Assembly: GCA_018136815.1 (NCBI GenBank)
Contig: CM030938.1
Coordinates: 1,276,202-1,340,201 of the forward strand
DNA: 64,000 nt
Reading direction: 5' to 3'
Source: Isochrysis galbana
Lineage: Eukaryota > Haptophyta > Isochrysidales > Isochrysidaceae
Shown: piece by piece, positions 10,291 to 21,455 of the stretch
Layout: every line of letters starts with the position of its first letter
How positions within the stretch are numbered: position 1 is the first letter of the stretch
Translations under genes and position numbers: made by a program
The notes under the pieces: model-generated
What the model saw: only the letters and a program-made list of their open reading frames with translations
Databases searched by the model: none
Told to the model about the DNA's origin: nothing

Positions 10291-11159
10291 CTACCTATGT
10301 CCGACGCCTGTGACCCCTGCCTTGTGATCCTCCTGCGTGCTACTGTGCCCCTTGATGTGTTGAGCCCCCGAGCGCCCCACCCTGCCTCCTATCCGTACCC
10401 GTGAGCCCCGCGCTCGGCGTTCGGCGTCCCCCGGCCCCTCCTCGTCCCTCCCCACTCCCCATGTATACAACAATGGCTGGTAAAGATTCACAGCCCCATC
10501 CATATCACCACGGCTACCAACATATCTATTGTAACGCCTGCGTATACCGGCATGCGCCGGGTGCCGATGCGGGATAATTGGCTGCGATAGCGATAGAGCT
10601 TGTCTATTGGAACGAGTTTTCTTCATGTACCCCGGTTCAGCCACTGGTACCACTTCATGTATGGGGAGAACGCCGCCGCCTCTCCAGTGTGAGGGGGGGG
10701 GGGGGGGGGGGGGATGCGGCGTATACGCGTAGTTGGTAACTCAACCATGGATGAGTATCATTTACCTCTACTTCACGGTTCACCAGGTCTCCCAGAGGTA
10801 GGCAGGTTCCCTCCTACCTTTCTTTCTGCCTGGCTTGCACACGATAGCTAGTCGTTAGCGCCGCCCACACGCGGCAGACCTTGGCAGGCCGGTGGCAGGG
10901 TCAGGCGCAATGGCACGGCAGTCAAAATGCACATAAGACCACCTCGTCGCCTAAACTTAAGTTACCCGACGAATCTGGCGAGGATGGGATCCAGATGGAG
11001 CTACTCTCTTGGAAGCAAGCGGAGCACCGTGCGCACAGCTGCCGCCTCAATACGCGAACCAATACGCAATGCCCGTGAGGGAAGAACAGCTTGGGCACAT
11101 TTTCACAATGCCAATGTGTAGCCCAGCTGCCGACGACAAACAATCGCACACGCGTGCAC
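10291..11159. other. Intergenic, no gene recognised
   Basis: No convincing coding sequence. Contains a second poly-G run (about 10691-10712). The right end abuts the 3' end of the UFM1 gene. Confidence 0.45.
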
Positions 11160-12284
11160 TCAACACGAGCCGACACGATCTCTTGGGATGAGCCGAAGAT
11201 CCCGCCCATGCTTGAGAAAGACCTGCCCCGCGGTCTGCGCAGGGTTGATACCTACTCCATCTGTGGACGAGAGTGTGTGTGGGTGGAAGTACGGTTCTGT
11301 CAACCATACTGAGGAGGAGCAAAGTGCCTGGGCAAGAGACGTGTAGCAGAACATACCGTTGGTGATAATGGCAGAGGTAGCGTGGTTCTGCTTGAACTCG
11401 TCCGCCGCAAACTTGAGGACTGCCGTAAAGGGTGCACTCTCAGGCACCTTGAGCCTGCGCAGATAAGACAGACGCGGGGCGGGGCCCAAGAGTGAGCGCA
11501 AAATACACACTTGGAAGCTCCGTCGCCATGTTTGCTCTCTCCAGCACACTTCATCTTCCCTGCACTGTACGTCCCTCCCACTCCCTCCAGCACGGCCGCC
11601 CACCCTTCGCCATCTTCCCCCCCCCCCCCCCCCCCGCCCCCCCCCCCCCCTCCCCGAACCCACCCACCCACCCTTCGCCTCTTCCGCCTTCCGCCCCCCC
11701 CCCCCCCCCCCCCCCCCCAAGCCTGACCGTCCTCTCCCTCCCGGTGCACCAGCCGTCTCTCCGTTCCTCCCCTTCCTGACCTCCTCTCCCCCTCCCGCCC
11801 ATCCCACCCCTCTAATCCCCCGCGCCTGCCCCTCTCCGCCATTTCCGTCTCCCTGCCTCCCTCCCTCCCTAAGGCCTCCCCCCTTCTCCTTGCCCTCTCC
11901 CCGTCTCCCCCACCCCGCCCTCTCACTCCCCCCCGCCCTTCTCCCTCTTTCCCCGCCTCTTCCCCCACTCCCTCCCTCCATCTCCCCCCCCACACATACC
12001 GTCCTCTCTCCCTCTCCCCCCCCCTCTTCCTCCCTTTCCCTCACTCCCTCCCTCCCTCTCTCCCCCCAGCTCAAGAGCTGAGCCAAGAGAGAGAGAGAGA
12101 GAGGGAGGGAGGGAGAGGGAGAGGGAGAGAGGGAGGGAGAGAGAAGCCAGGGAGGCGTGCGGGGAGGACATGAGGGAAGGGGGGAAAGGGGGCTCTCGCT
12201 CGTGCCGCCGTCCACTCACACGCGGAACGGCAGCTTCGGGTCGCTCGTCAGAATGATCTTGAACTCCACTTTGCTCTCCCCCAT
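11160..12284 (-). CDS. UFM1: Ubiquitin-fold modifier 1
   Basis: Three exons on the minus strand: 12284-12220, 11454-11357 and 11260-11160. Donors are GTGAGT and GTATGT; acceptors are CGCAG and CCACAG. The phases join exactly to give 87 residues, close to the usual 85. The protein begins [20 protein letters not shown], continues with [20 protein letters not shown] and ATSAIITN, and ends with [31 protein letters not shown]. This is the whole UFM1 beta-grasp fold. The C-terminal Val-Gly-Ser-Cys means that the last two residues must be clipped by a UFSP protease to expose the conjugating glycine. UFM1 is transferred by UBA5, UFC1 and UFL1, mainly to ER-associated ribosomes; that is family knowledge. 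Intron 1 (765 bp) is packed with poly-C runs. Confidence 0.96.
11455..12219 (-). repeat. UFM1 intron 1 with long poly-C/CT-rich tracts
   Basis: On the plus strand this intron is C-rich, with runs of 15-25 C at about 11620-11650 and 11694-11718, followed by CCCTCC-type repeats to 12066 and a GA-rich segment to 12140. On the transcribed (minus) strand it is G-rich and purine-rich. Several long open frames cross it but are compositional. Confidence 0.8.
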
Positions 12285-12950
<666 letters not shown>

Positions 12951-13052
12951 AAAAAACCTTTTAATATTCTCGCCTCACACGCGGCACTGGAAGACGCTCA
13001 CGAAGCCACGCCTTTTCTCTTCCCACTCCCTCACTCCTCACTCCCTGCCTTG
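12951..13052 (-). repeat. LINE 3'-end fragment, inverted relative to the element at 13534
   Basis: Read on the minus strand this is a copy of 15235-15338. It shares ACTCCCTGCC in rc form, GAGCGTCTTCCAGTGCC, the AATATTAAAAGG block and a T9 tail (here A9 on the plus strand). It is a severely 5'-truncated insertion. I found no obvious target-site duplication. Confidence 0.75.
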
Positions 13053-13516
13053 TAGGGCGGTCATACCCAAAAAAAAAAGGGTCAAAATTTCAACGAGCTC
13101 TTATCTCTTAACCGGCGAAGCACCCTGAAAGGTGCTGAATGTCGCAGTTGCAGTTGAACTGCAGTTGCCTCGAGGACGGGGTGTGTTTACAATATATGGA
13201 ACGTCCAATTTACCTTGATATATGGACCATAACGGAAACGAGGGGCACTCATGCCGCACAGGATTCCAAGAGACCTATCGAATAAGACGAAAGAAGTGCG
13301 GTGTGCCTAAGGGGGAGATGCGAAGAGATTGCAAATTAAACCTGATTGTGATTGCAATCACTGAAGTAGATAGAGAAACGCGGAGAAGATAGCGAATTAA
13401 ACCTATTTGCGAGGCGCCTAGGCCTAGGATGAAGAAAAGTAGGTGGTAGGTGGTAGGTGGGGAAACTTCCCTTCTCTTCGAGAGAAAGAGAGAAGGCGCT
13501 CCACAACCCAAGATCC
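13053..13516. other. Short intergenic stretch before the internally deleted LINE
   Basis: No supported gene. The right end is the left copy of the 17-bp target-site duplication (13517-13533). Confidence 0.5.
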
Positions 13517-13556
13517 TATGCGTCCAAGCGAAGAACTAATTTTATAGTTGGTTGCC

Positions 13557-13859
13557 ATGGAGCGCGCCGTCGCCCCCCACCTTTCCTTCGGGCCCCCCGC
13601 CGCGGGAGCCCCCCCAGTACCCATGGAGCTGTCGCTGGCGAAGCGACCGCGACCGCCCGCAGAGGCCGAGCAGGTGAGCGCGACCCCGGTCGCGCCGCAC
13701 GGCCCGTGGCCCCGTGGGCACGCCTGTGGGAATCACTACACACAACCGTGGTTCACAACGTTTTTAAAGACGGCGCCCTCACGACGCCGTACAGTAGGGA
13801 AGAGTGCTCGGCGTATGTTGAGCACCTGCCCGAAACCTTCGCGCACGAAGGCCGCGTGA
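13557..13859 (+). CDS. MERA ORF1 head in the deleted LINE
   Basis: The frame begins MERAVAPHLSFGPPAAGAPP and keeps about 50 residues that align with the ORF1 starting at 5879 (-). After HGPWP it leaves the homologous region at the deletion junction and reads out-of-frame sequence to a stop at 13859. The conserved part is Pro/Ala-rich with a short basic cluster (KRPRPP). Confidence 0.5.
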   Translation: MERAVAPHLSFGPPAAGAPPVPMELSLAKRPRPPAEAEQVSATPVAPHGPWPRGHACGNHYTQPWFTTFLKTAPSRRRTVGKSARRMLSTCPKPSRTKAA

Positions 13860-14998
13860 TACACAAAAAAGAATTTCTTGACTCATGGGACGAAGTCGTA
13901 AACTACGCGACACGGCTGTTGGAGCGAGCGAAAGAGCGCCCCCCCAAAAACACTAAAAGAGAAGAGTCGCATGTCGGCGACACCCAGCCTCAAGAGTTAG
14001 GTGATATGACACTATCCAGTGAAGTTAGAGTCACAGAGGATGACAGATACATCAGTAAATTTAACAATATCTGGATACACACCGACACCGACTACCTAGG
14101 AGAGACAGCCGGCACCGGGAAAATAGCGGAAGCCGGAGACATCCAATACTACCATCCACCAGCGAAATGGGAAGACGGGTACAAAGGCCCGAGATTCATG
14201 GAATACCCGTTGGCGGACGAGTACGCCATACGGAAAGGAAGGGTCGCTCTTGACGCGATCACCGTCTCCGACATCGCCAGGGAAGCGACTAAAACGACCC
14301 GAAAAAACGTCTCGCAAGCGGCGAGGTCCGCATGGGAGAATAGACTAAACATCACGAAAGATGAATGGATACATATAGCTAGACTATATGCAATGCCGCT
14401 GCTAAAACACACGGACAAACACTTGCACTTTAAGCATATTACTCACAGGAGGATCGGCACTAGGAACAGATTCCCAAATAGCCTAACGACTAAATGCAGA
14501 CTATGCCGCGACCACAGAGAGGGATCGTGTCATCTAGCATGGTGCCCCGAGACTAAAAAGATATTCGAAACCATAGACGCCCTGGCAAAGCACACGCCTC
14601 CTCCTAAGAGATCGAGTGCGCAAAAAATCAAAGACAGACTCTTCGCATACCCCGGCATGACCACCCCCGACAGCCTCAAAGCGCTCTATATAATAGCATG
14701 GAAATACATAATAAAAGACTTCTATAGAGTTGACTTCGAGGCGTACAACTACCACTATATACCAGTCCTTGAAGCCACTCTAATAAGGTTTGCCACCTTA
14801 GTTCGAGGCAAGACCTCACCAGACCCCCACAACTCCATGCGCACATATAAGGCCGCCCAGGGCAGAAAACCGAAGATCAAAAAAACGACAGAACTCAGCA
14901 CCCCTATATTTGTCGAAGACGAGAAAGGCAGGCTACACCTCAGCGAGGAATTCGGCCTCGTAGCGAAAGCTCTCGGCTTAGCCGAGAGACTCGCATGA
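13722..14998 (+). CDS. LINE polyprotein C-terminal region with zinc-knuckle (zf-RVT-like)
   Basis: An intact frame of about 425 residues from the WESLHTTVVHN block to the TGA at 14998. It aligns with the tail of the LINE at 38600-39861. Shared features are the opening WESL-T-VHN; LHFKHITHRRIGTRNRF against LHFKHILHRRIATANRF; a zinc knuckle CRLCRDHREGSCHLAWC (Cys2-His-Cys spacing) against CRFCGIAPESSTHLASC; and IAWKYIIKDFY against LAWRYILTDFY. The order matches the region after reverse transcriptase in plant and algal L1-type LINEs. It is in a different frame from the MERA head, so no single protein joins both. Its openness over 1.2 kb suggests a recent insertion. Confidence 0.75.
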
Positions 14999-15445
14999 AG
15001 CGACGCGTCACCCCGCTCAGACCGACAGCTCGGATGGACGACCGTCCATGACCACGGACACGCTGAGCGAACGCTCGTACGCACTAATATGAAGACGCCC
15101 GGCAACAACTACTGTATAGACAGGTCACCCATCAAAACAGGAGGAAGGAGAGAACCTACCGATGGGGACAGGTGCACCCCGCCTAGCTCGAAACCCCCGC
15201 ACGACCCGGGCCCCTAAGTAGAGCACGAGGGGAGTTGCCGCAAGGCAGGGAGTGGGGGAGTGGGTAGAAAAAGGGCGAGGCTTCGTGAGCGTCTTCCAGT
15301 GCCACGAGCGAGGCGAGAATATTAAAAGGTTTTTTTTTTATGCGTCCAAGCGAAGCTTTTGACCGAGAACGAGAGAAAGCAGAGAATTATAACGATAATA
15401 CCGAACGACGAAGAGAAGCCTAACGAGTGTCGATTCGCGAAAGCG

Positions 15446-15930
15446 AAAATGAGACCACGGGCGGGGGGGGGAGAAAACAAAAAACAAAATGAGACCGCGC
15501 GGGGGAGAAAAGAAAATGAGACCGCGGGAAAAAAAAAACAAAATGAGACCGCGGGGGGGGGAGAAAAGAAAATTAGGCCGCGGGGGGGGAGAAAAAAAAT
15601 GAGACCGCGGGGCGCGGGGGGAGAACAAAATGAGACCGCGGCAGGGGAGAGGGGAGAAAACAAAATGAGACCGGGGGGGGAGGAAAGAAAATGAGACCGC
15701 GGGGGGGGGGGAGAAGAGAGAAAAGAAAATGAGGCCGCGGGGGGGGGAAACAAAATGAGATCGGGGGGGTGAAAACAAAATGAGACCGCGGGGGGGGGAG
15801 AAAACGAAATTGAGACCGCGGGGGGGAGAAAAGAAAATGAGGCCACGGGGGGAGAAAACAAAATGAGACCGGGGGGAGAAAACAAAATGAGACCGCGGGG
15901 GGAAGAAAAGAAAATGAGGCCGCGGGGGGA
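15446..15930 (+). repeat. Degenerate purine minisatellite
   Basis: About 17 imperfect copies of a 25-32 bp unit of the form AAAATGAGACCGCGGGGGGG plus AGAAAAC. The G-run length differs from copy to copy. The plus strand is almost pure purine and G-run rich. Open frames across it on both strands are compositional. Confidence 0.9.
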
Positions 15931-16276
15931 TTCTCTCGCTCTCTCGACTCTCCCTATCCCCCCCCCCCTCACCTCCCCCCCTCTATTCCCCACTCTCTCT
16001 CCCCTCTCTCTCTCTCCCCTCTCTCTCTCTCCCCTCTCTCTCTCTCCCCACGACAAGTCACGCGCTCTCGCTATTCTCTCTCTTCTCTTCTCTTCTCTTC
16101 TCCCTCTCTCTCTCCCTCCCTCCCTCCCTCTCTCTCCCCCTCTCCCTCTCGGTCGCGTCGCGTCGCGCCAACCGCCCTCCCTCCCTCTCTCCTTCTCTTC
16201 CTCCCTCCCTCCCTCCCTCCCTCCCTCCCTCCCGCTCCCTCCCCGCCTCCCCCCTCCCCGCCTCCCCGCGCCGAGG
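15931..16276. other. CT-rich upstream region of the SLC35F6-like gene
   Basis: Pyrimidine-rich repeats (CTCTCTCCCC, CCTCCCTC) run up to the ATG. No gene is supported. It probably contains the promoter and 5' untranslated region of the transporter. Confidence 0.5.
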
Positions 16277-18411
16277 ATGGGCGGCAGCGGAGAGAAGCCA
16301 TGCACCTCTGGCGCCGCTCTCATCTTTGTGGTGGGGCTGCTCGCGGGCACCGGCTGCATCATTGTAAGCTCTCCCTCTCCCTGGCCTCGCCTCTCCCTCG
16401 CCTCTCCCTCGCCTCTCCCCCGCCTCTCCCTCGCCTTTCGCTCGCCTCTCCCTCCCTCTCGCCCGTGCCCCCTCTGCTTGCTGTGCTCCATTGCTCTACC
16501 TCTGCTACCTCTGCTCCCTCGCTCACTCTGCTTGTCACCCCCCTTCCATCCCCCCCTCGTCTCCCTCCCCCCCCCGGACTCCTTCCGATAGACCCCCTCT
16601 CACATTATCTCTTCCCGAGCCCGCCTCTCTCCTCTGATCCTCTAGTAGTTTGTCGCTCAAGTATTTCCTCCTCTTCCCTCTTGACTTCACGCTCACCGCT
16701 GCTCTCCCTAGTTCTCATGCCCCCCCCCCCCCCCCCTCCAGCCCCACATATTCAGCCATCCACCCAGACCCACGTGCACACCACAGCTCCACAGCCCTCC
16801 GGGCCTCTTCTGGCTCGCGCTTTTTTTTCGGGAGGGAATCTTCTTTCCACTAGGACCCCGTTTCACGCAAACCGCTCCCTCCCCCCCCCCACCCGCGCAC
16901 CGGCGCCCCTGCCTCCTCCCTCCGCATGAAACCCACCCTACGTCCCTTCCTTCCGGTTCCCGCAGTGCTCCAAGGCGCTCTTCCAGCTCGAGGCGCCCGG
17001 CCTCGACGGCAAAGTGATCCCGTTCAAACCAGCCGTCTTCCAGACATGGGTCATGTTTTTTGGCATGCTCTTCGCCCTACCCCTCTATGTTATCCTGGAG
17101 TTCATCCGTACGTACCAGGCAAAGAGTGATCCGGCGCTCAAGGCGCAGATGGATCGCGAGCCCAAGGTAACCTTCAAGATGCTGATGGTGCTTGGCGTGC
17201 CCGCCATCTTCGACCTCTCATCGGTGCTTCTCATGGTGGCTGGCCTCATGCACATCGACGCCTCCATGTGGATGCTTCTGCGTGGCGGCGGCATCGTCTT
17301 CGTCGCGTTGATGAAGCAATTCGCGCTTGGCGATCGACTCTCGGCCAACATGTGGTGGGGCGTCCTAATCATCGCTCTCGCCGTAGCGCTGGTCGGCTGC
17401 TCGAGCATGCTAAATGGCCATCCAAAGCCGGAGGACGGCAAGTCGGCTGTCGGCCCCAGCGCCTCCGACCTGCTTGTCGGCATCTCTCTCACCATTGCGG
17501 GGACCTTCATGCAGTCGCTCCAGTACGTCTACGAAGAGAAGGTGATGACGGGCTCGACGGCCGCGCCGCCCTGGCTCCTCATCGGCATGGAGGGCTTCTT
17601 TGGCACCCTGATCTGCACCGTTGTCGTCTACCCGCTCGCCGGCATCATCCCCGGCAACGACCATGGATGCATCGAGTACCTCCCCAATACGATTGCGCAG
17701 GTGCGCGGCTATCCGCCACAATCAAACCCAAGACCCTCGCGGATTCCCCGAGCTCCGCCCTGCCGTCACTTCCGCGCTCACCGGCTGCCATCCTCCATTT
17801 CCGCCATCAGATCCAAAACTCGGTGCCCATTCAGCAGCTCGCCTTCGGCTTCTGCACCCTCGTCTTCATCCTCAACTCCTTCTCGGTGCTTGTAACCTTC
17901 ATGCTCTCAAGCGTGTGGCATGCCATCCTCGACAACTTCCGCCCCATCACCATCTGGGGTGTTGAGCTCTACATGTACTACAGGTGAGCGCCACTGGCCC
18001 CGCTGCCGTCCGCCTGCCCGCCACTTTCTCCCACGTCCCCCTCCCTCTCCCTGACCCTCCACCCCCCACCCCATCCTCCCCAGCGCCGTTGGCGGCGGCG
18101 GCTTTGGCGAGCCGTGGCAGCGTGGCTCCTTGCTGCAACTTGCCGGCCTGGGCGTGATGCTGGTCGGCACCGCCGTCTACAACGGTTCCCTCTCATTGCC
18201 GTGCATTCCCAAGGGGGAGTGGTTGCTCTCGCCCGACGCCACCGCCAATACTTCCCACATGGCCTCGCCAGTCCTCACACGCTCGCCGCTTGTCACGGGT
18301 GGCGCCGCGCTCAGCCCCATCGTTCCGCCTCGGCCGATGCTGCCGGTCTCCGATCCGATGGCCAGAGGCGACAAAGGCAGCCTGCGCGACCAACTGCTTC
18401 CGGGTCGTTGA
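16277..18411 (+). CDS. SLC35F6-like drug/metabolite-superfamily transporter
   Basis: Four exons: 16277-16363, 16966-17700, 17811-17983 and 18084-18411. Donors are GTAAGC, GTGCGC and GTGAGC; acceptors all end in CAG. Phases join exactly to give 440 residues. About ten transmembrane helices are predicted. Diagnostic SLC35F6 (TANGO9-type) features are VPAIFDLSSVLLMVAGL-H-DASMWMLLRGGGIVF in helices 3-4, EEKVM after SDLLVGISLTIAGTF-QSLQYVY, and LIGMEGFFGTLICTVVVYP. The C-terminus (about 345-440) leaves the membrane after VMLVGTAVYN and is Pro/Ser-rich and cytosolic. The family works in lysosome, Golgi or mitochondrial membranes; the substrate is unknown. The first exon encodes only the first half-helix, and the 602-bp intron 1 is C-rich low complexity. 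Confidence 0.9.
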
Positions 18412-18935
18412 TCACCGAGGGGATGCACTGGCGCATCTGCGCGCGGGGTCCTGGATCAGCGGTTCACGCCCTCCACCGAGAGCGCTGCTGCCGCGGCCTC
18501 GATGCGTTTGTGTGCCACACTGTGTGCATCTCTTTCATAAGGACGACGGTGTTTCCGAATCGCCTCCCACACAGTGGCCTGTGCGCCGCTGAGTGAGGCG
18601 AGTGACGTGGGACATTGGTAGCTATGGCTGACCGATCTTACAAGAGACAAGGCGATTCTGCTCGTTGCGCTCATAGATTCTGCTCGTTTCCCTCATGGAT
18701 CGATGCGATAACGGGGCGCCAGTTGTACGTCGCGCAAGCGGAGGGAAGACTTGTGCGTGCAAAAAGAATCTCAACAAATACCTAAAGCCGATATTAATGC
18801 AACCAATATGAATTTAACCATGTGAGGGCGCACGCTGCCCCCCCCTCCCTCTCTACTCCTTCCTCGTGATGGGGGAAAGGACCTCCTACCCGCCACCTGT
18901 CAGCTGCGCCCCAGGCACCCTCAGCCACCCGATAC
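18412..18935. other. Intergenic, no gene recognised
   Basis: Downstream of the transporter. No supported coding sequence on either strand. Confidence 0.45.
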
Positions 18936-19418
18936 ACCAAGAGAAAAAGCGCCCGTGGACAGACTTTTCATACACCCCGACGGCTCGCGCCCCAAATCCC
19001 TATACATATTGTACATGCTCGCCTGGAGAACTGGAGATACATCATCACAGACTTCATCTATGGATAGATAGACAGGATACAAACAATATACAATATACGA
19101 CAACGCCACCTTCTCGGAAGAGTCGGAGTCGGTGCTGATACGTATCATAGAAAGGTTCACGAGACTCTGCCGCGCGCTCATGTTCGCGCATTCGACGGAC
19201 ACATCGAGAACCGCGCAAGCCGGCATGGGGCGACAACCAAAAAAGGATCGACTTGGGCGACTTTCGCCCGATGCACGCGTACGCGAGACGGAGAGACGGA
19301 CAACAAAGACAAAGACAACTTGCTGCCCAGCGCGGAGCTGGTGTCCTTGGCCACGAGGCTGGGTGTGGAGTACCAAGTCACAGCCAATACAGAAACGCGT
19401 CCGGAGACGGGACACTAG
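18936..19418 (+). pseudogene. Decayed LINE C-terminal remnant
   Basis: Frameshifted coding traces match the tail of the LINE proteins at 14690-14998 and 39540-39861. About 18998-19066 encodes LYMLAW, then after a short insertion WRYIITDFIYG, the counterpart of LAWRYILTDFY. About 19125-19180 reads ESVLIRIIERFTRLCRALMF, the counterpart of RSILRAILTRYHLLVTAK. About 19320-19416 reads LLPSAELVSLATRLGVEYQV and ends in a stop, like the short tail of the intact copies. At least two frameshifts separate these blocks, so the copy is dead. Confidence 0.6.
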
Positions 19419-20120
19419 ACACATCAGAGATCACCACGATGACAGCCCCAACGAGGCCCCAACCAACAGCGTACCCGAGAGTACGCACAAGCCGTGCGAA
19501 GCAACTCGAAACTCCACCGAAATGATGCAACGATTGAACATCAAAGCAAGCCAAAGCCCTGCCGTGAACACGCATCCAAAACCGGGCCCGTGGTAGTGTA
19601 CCAGGGCCGCACCCCTGACATCAAAGACAAAGGAAAGAGGGGGGAAGGCGAGGAAGCGGAGGGATGGGAGAAAAAGGCGATGGCGGGCGGGAAGTAGATT
19701 ACTGGTCTTGTGATAGGTGTAGGTGTAGTAGCCCTGAACCTTCAGATCTTTTTTTGTACAACAGCTCATTCGTGAATCATGCATATTGATATTGAATTGA
19801 TCAAGATCAAGATCCCTACTCAGACCATCCTTCCGGCATGCTAGCTAGCCGTGCTAGTGCTGGATGCTAGATGAATATAGACAAAGACAAAAGACAAAGT
19901 GGGCGCATATGCATATGCACACACCAGCTGGCAGCTCGTCATTAGGCCCAACTTCCGACCTTAAGCTCCGACCAGCCCCGACCGGCCTCGATCGGCTCCG
20001 ACCAGCTCCAGACAACCCTAGCCAGCTAACCCTAGCCGGCCCCGACAACAACAAGAAAATTAGCTACCACCCAGATTCGAACCGGTCACCCCACCGCCGC
20101 CACCCGCCAGCCCAAACCAG
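19419..20120. other. Possible LINE 3' region and intergenic DNA
   Basis: No gene. The first 250 bases may be the 3' untranslated region of the LINE remnant. At 20076-20086 the word GATTCGAACC is the complement of a tRNA B-box, but no tRNA fold is present. Confidence 0.4.
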
Positions 20121-20610
20121 TGGGCTGCCGGCGGGCGCTGGCTGGCGTGGGCGGGCTGCGTGGGCTGCCGGCGGGCGCTGGCTGGCGTGGGCGGGCTGCG
20201 TGGGCTGCCGGCGGGCGCTGGCTGGCGTGGGCGGGCTGCGTGGGCTGCCGGCGGGCGCTGGCTGGCGTGGGCGGGCTGCGTGGGCTGCCGGCGGGCGCTG
20301 GCTGGCGTGGGCGGGCTGCGTGGGCTGCCGGCGGGCGCTGGCTGGCGTGGGCGGGCTGCGTGGGCTGCCGGCGGGCGCTGGCTGGCGTGGGCGGGCTGCG
20401 TGGGCTGCCGGCGGGCGCTGGCTGGCGTGGGCGGGCTGCGTGGGCTGCCGGCGGGCGCTGGCTGGCGTGGGCGGGCTGCGTGGGCTGCCGGCGGGCGCTG
20501 GCTGGCGTGGGCGGGCTGCGTGGGCTGCCGGCGGGCGCTGGCTGGCGTGGGCGGGCTGCGTGGGCTGCCGGCGGGCGCTGGCTGGCGTGGGCGGGCAGCC
20601 GGCGGCGCTG
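20121..20610. repeat. 40-bp minisatellite, 12 copies
   Basis: Twelve head-to-tail copies of a 40-bp unit starting TGGGCTGCCGGCGGGCGCTG and ending GGCGGGCTGCG. The copies look identical until the last, which degenerates after 20596. Because 40 is not a multiple of three and the unit has no stop in most frames, long open frames run through it on both strands. These are artefacts of the repeat. A shorter CGGGGTCGG repeat follows at 20645-20670. Confidence 0.97.
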
Positions 20611-21394
20611 GCTGGCGTGCCGGGCGCGGATGGAGGAGGAGCGGCGGGGTCGGCGGGGTCGGCGGGGTCGGAGGGCATGGACTAAGTCTCGGCCAACCCA
20701 TACGTGAGTGACATGATTCGATCCTCCGGTGCGGCCGACAAGTACGTCGAAGGCAACGCGTCCGACCGCTACACGACTCCCACGCCTATCTCGTTCACTG
20801 CACACTTCACCAGCGTGGACGAAGAAAGATCACTCGACTCTCCAGCCACGACAAGCATGCGCACGAGTGACGAGGCGACCCACAAGACCTTCACACCCCC
20901 TCCAAGCGAAGCGGTGGTACGTTCGCAACGCCGCTCGCAACCACCACTCCATCCACTCCATCCCCTCTGCAGATCGTCCACAAGGTCAGCGACATCGATT
21001 GGAAGGCGTCTGCGGATCTCTGCGTTTTCTCATTCGTCGAGGTTCCCGTCGAGAACTAGAGCCAGGAGCTCGTCGACTTGCCAGATCCGGGCATGGGCGA
21101 TGCCGCTTGGCGCACCGATCGGATGCAAACCTTCCTCGGCGCAGCTCGCCGGGTCAGCAAGATGCTCACGCGAGGCGGCAACTCCTACCTTCAGTGCACC
21201 CCTCGGGGGCGGGCACTTCACTCAACAAACAATCATTGGAGCCTTTACGAGCGGCAGGGATCCGCCTGAATGGCACGCCGCATGCCTTGTCCAACTTTGC
21301 CTTAGCGCGCTGGCTGGTTTCGTTGGCTTGCTTCCTTCCTTTCTCGCCGCCTCCGCCTCCTCCATCTCCATCTCCTCCGCCTCTGCTCTGGCCT
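20611..21394 (+). other. Uncharacterised region with a possible gene relic
   Basis: Some frames look mildly coding. One is MIRSSGAADKYVEGNASDRY from 20713. Another, after a CAG at 20973, reads IVHKVSDIDWKASADLCVFS, meets a TAG at about 21057, and resumes SQELVDLPDPGMGDAAW in the same frame. I cannot identify a family or a consistent exon chain. It may be an unrecognised gene or a pseudogene. Confidence 0.25.
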
Positions 21395-21455
21395 CCGAAA
21401 AACTTTTGGGCGGAGGAAGTGATGCCAACACGACGAACACTCAACGGGCCTGAAA
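21395..21455 (-). repeat. MERA-element fragment
   Basis: The reverse complement (TGAGTGTTCGTCGTGTTGGC, then ATCACTTCCTCC and AAAAGTTTTTC) matches 4216-4275. It is a dispersed fragment of the element carrying the 3752 ORF. Confidence 0.65.

Larger units (their letters stand above)
13534..15338 (+). mobile_element. Internally deleted LINE, 17-bp target-site duplication
   Basis: The element is bounded by TATGCGTCCAAGCGAAG at 13517-13533 and 15339-15355. It starts with the leader AACTAATTTTATAGTTGG, directly followed by the MERA ORF1 head (ATG at 13557), and ends with ATTAAAAGG plus a T tract. Near 13720 the ORF1 head stops and sequence homologous to the far C-terminal part of the LINE polyprotein begins (WESLHTTVVHN). 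The endonuclease, reverse transcriptase and the rest of ORF1 are therefore missing between two intact ends. This is a LINE-derived deletion element that must depend on another copy for mobility (inference). Confidence 0.88.

Noticed and set aside
15322..16591. Minus 389-codon and plus 242-codon frames
   Set aside because: Both run through the purine minisatellite and CT repeats and consist of repeated SFSFLPP or RERE-type peptides.
20070..20095. tRNA B-box-like word (GGTTCGAATCT on the minus strand)
   Set aside because: No A-box, anticodon arm or acceptor stem could be folded around it; the T stem has a mismatch.
20060..20805. Long open frames on both strands (up to 273 codons)
   Set aside because: They are produced by the 40-bp repeat, which lacks stop codons in most frames. 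The peptides are pure repeats in every frame.
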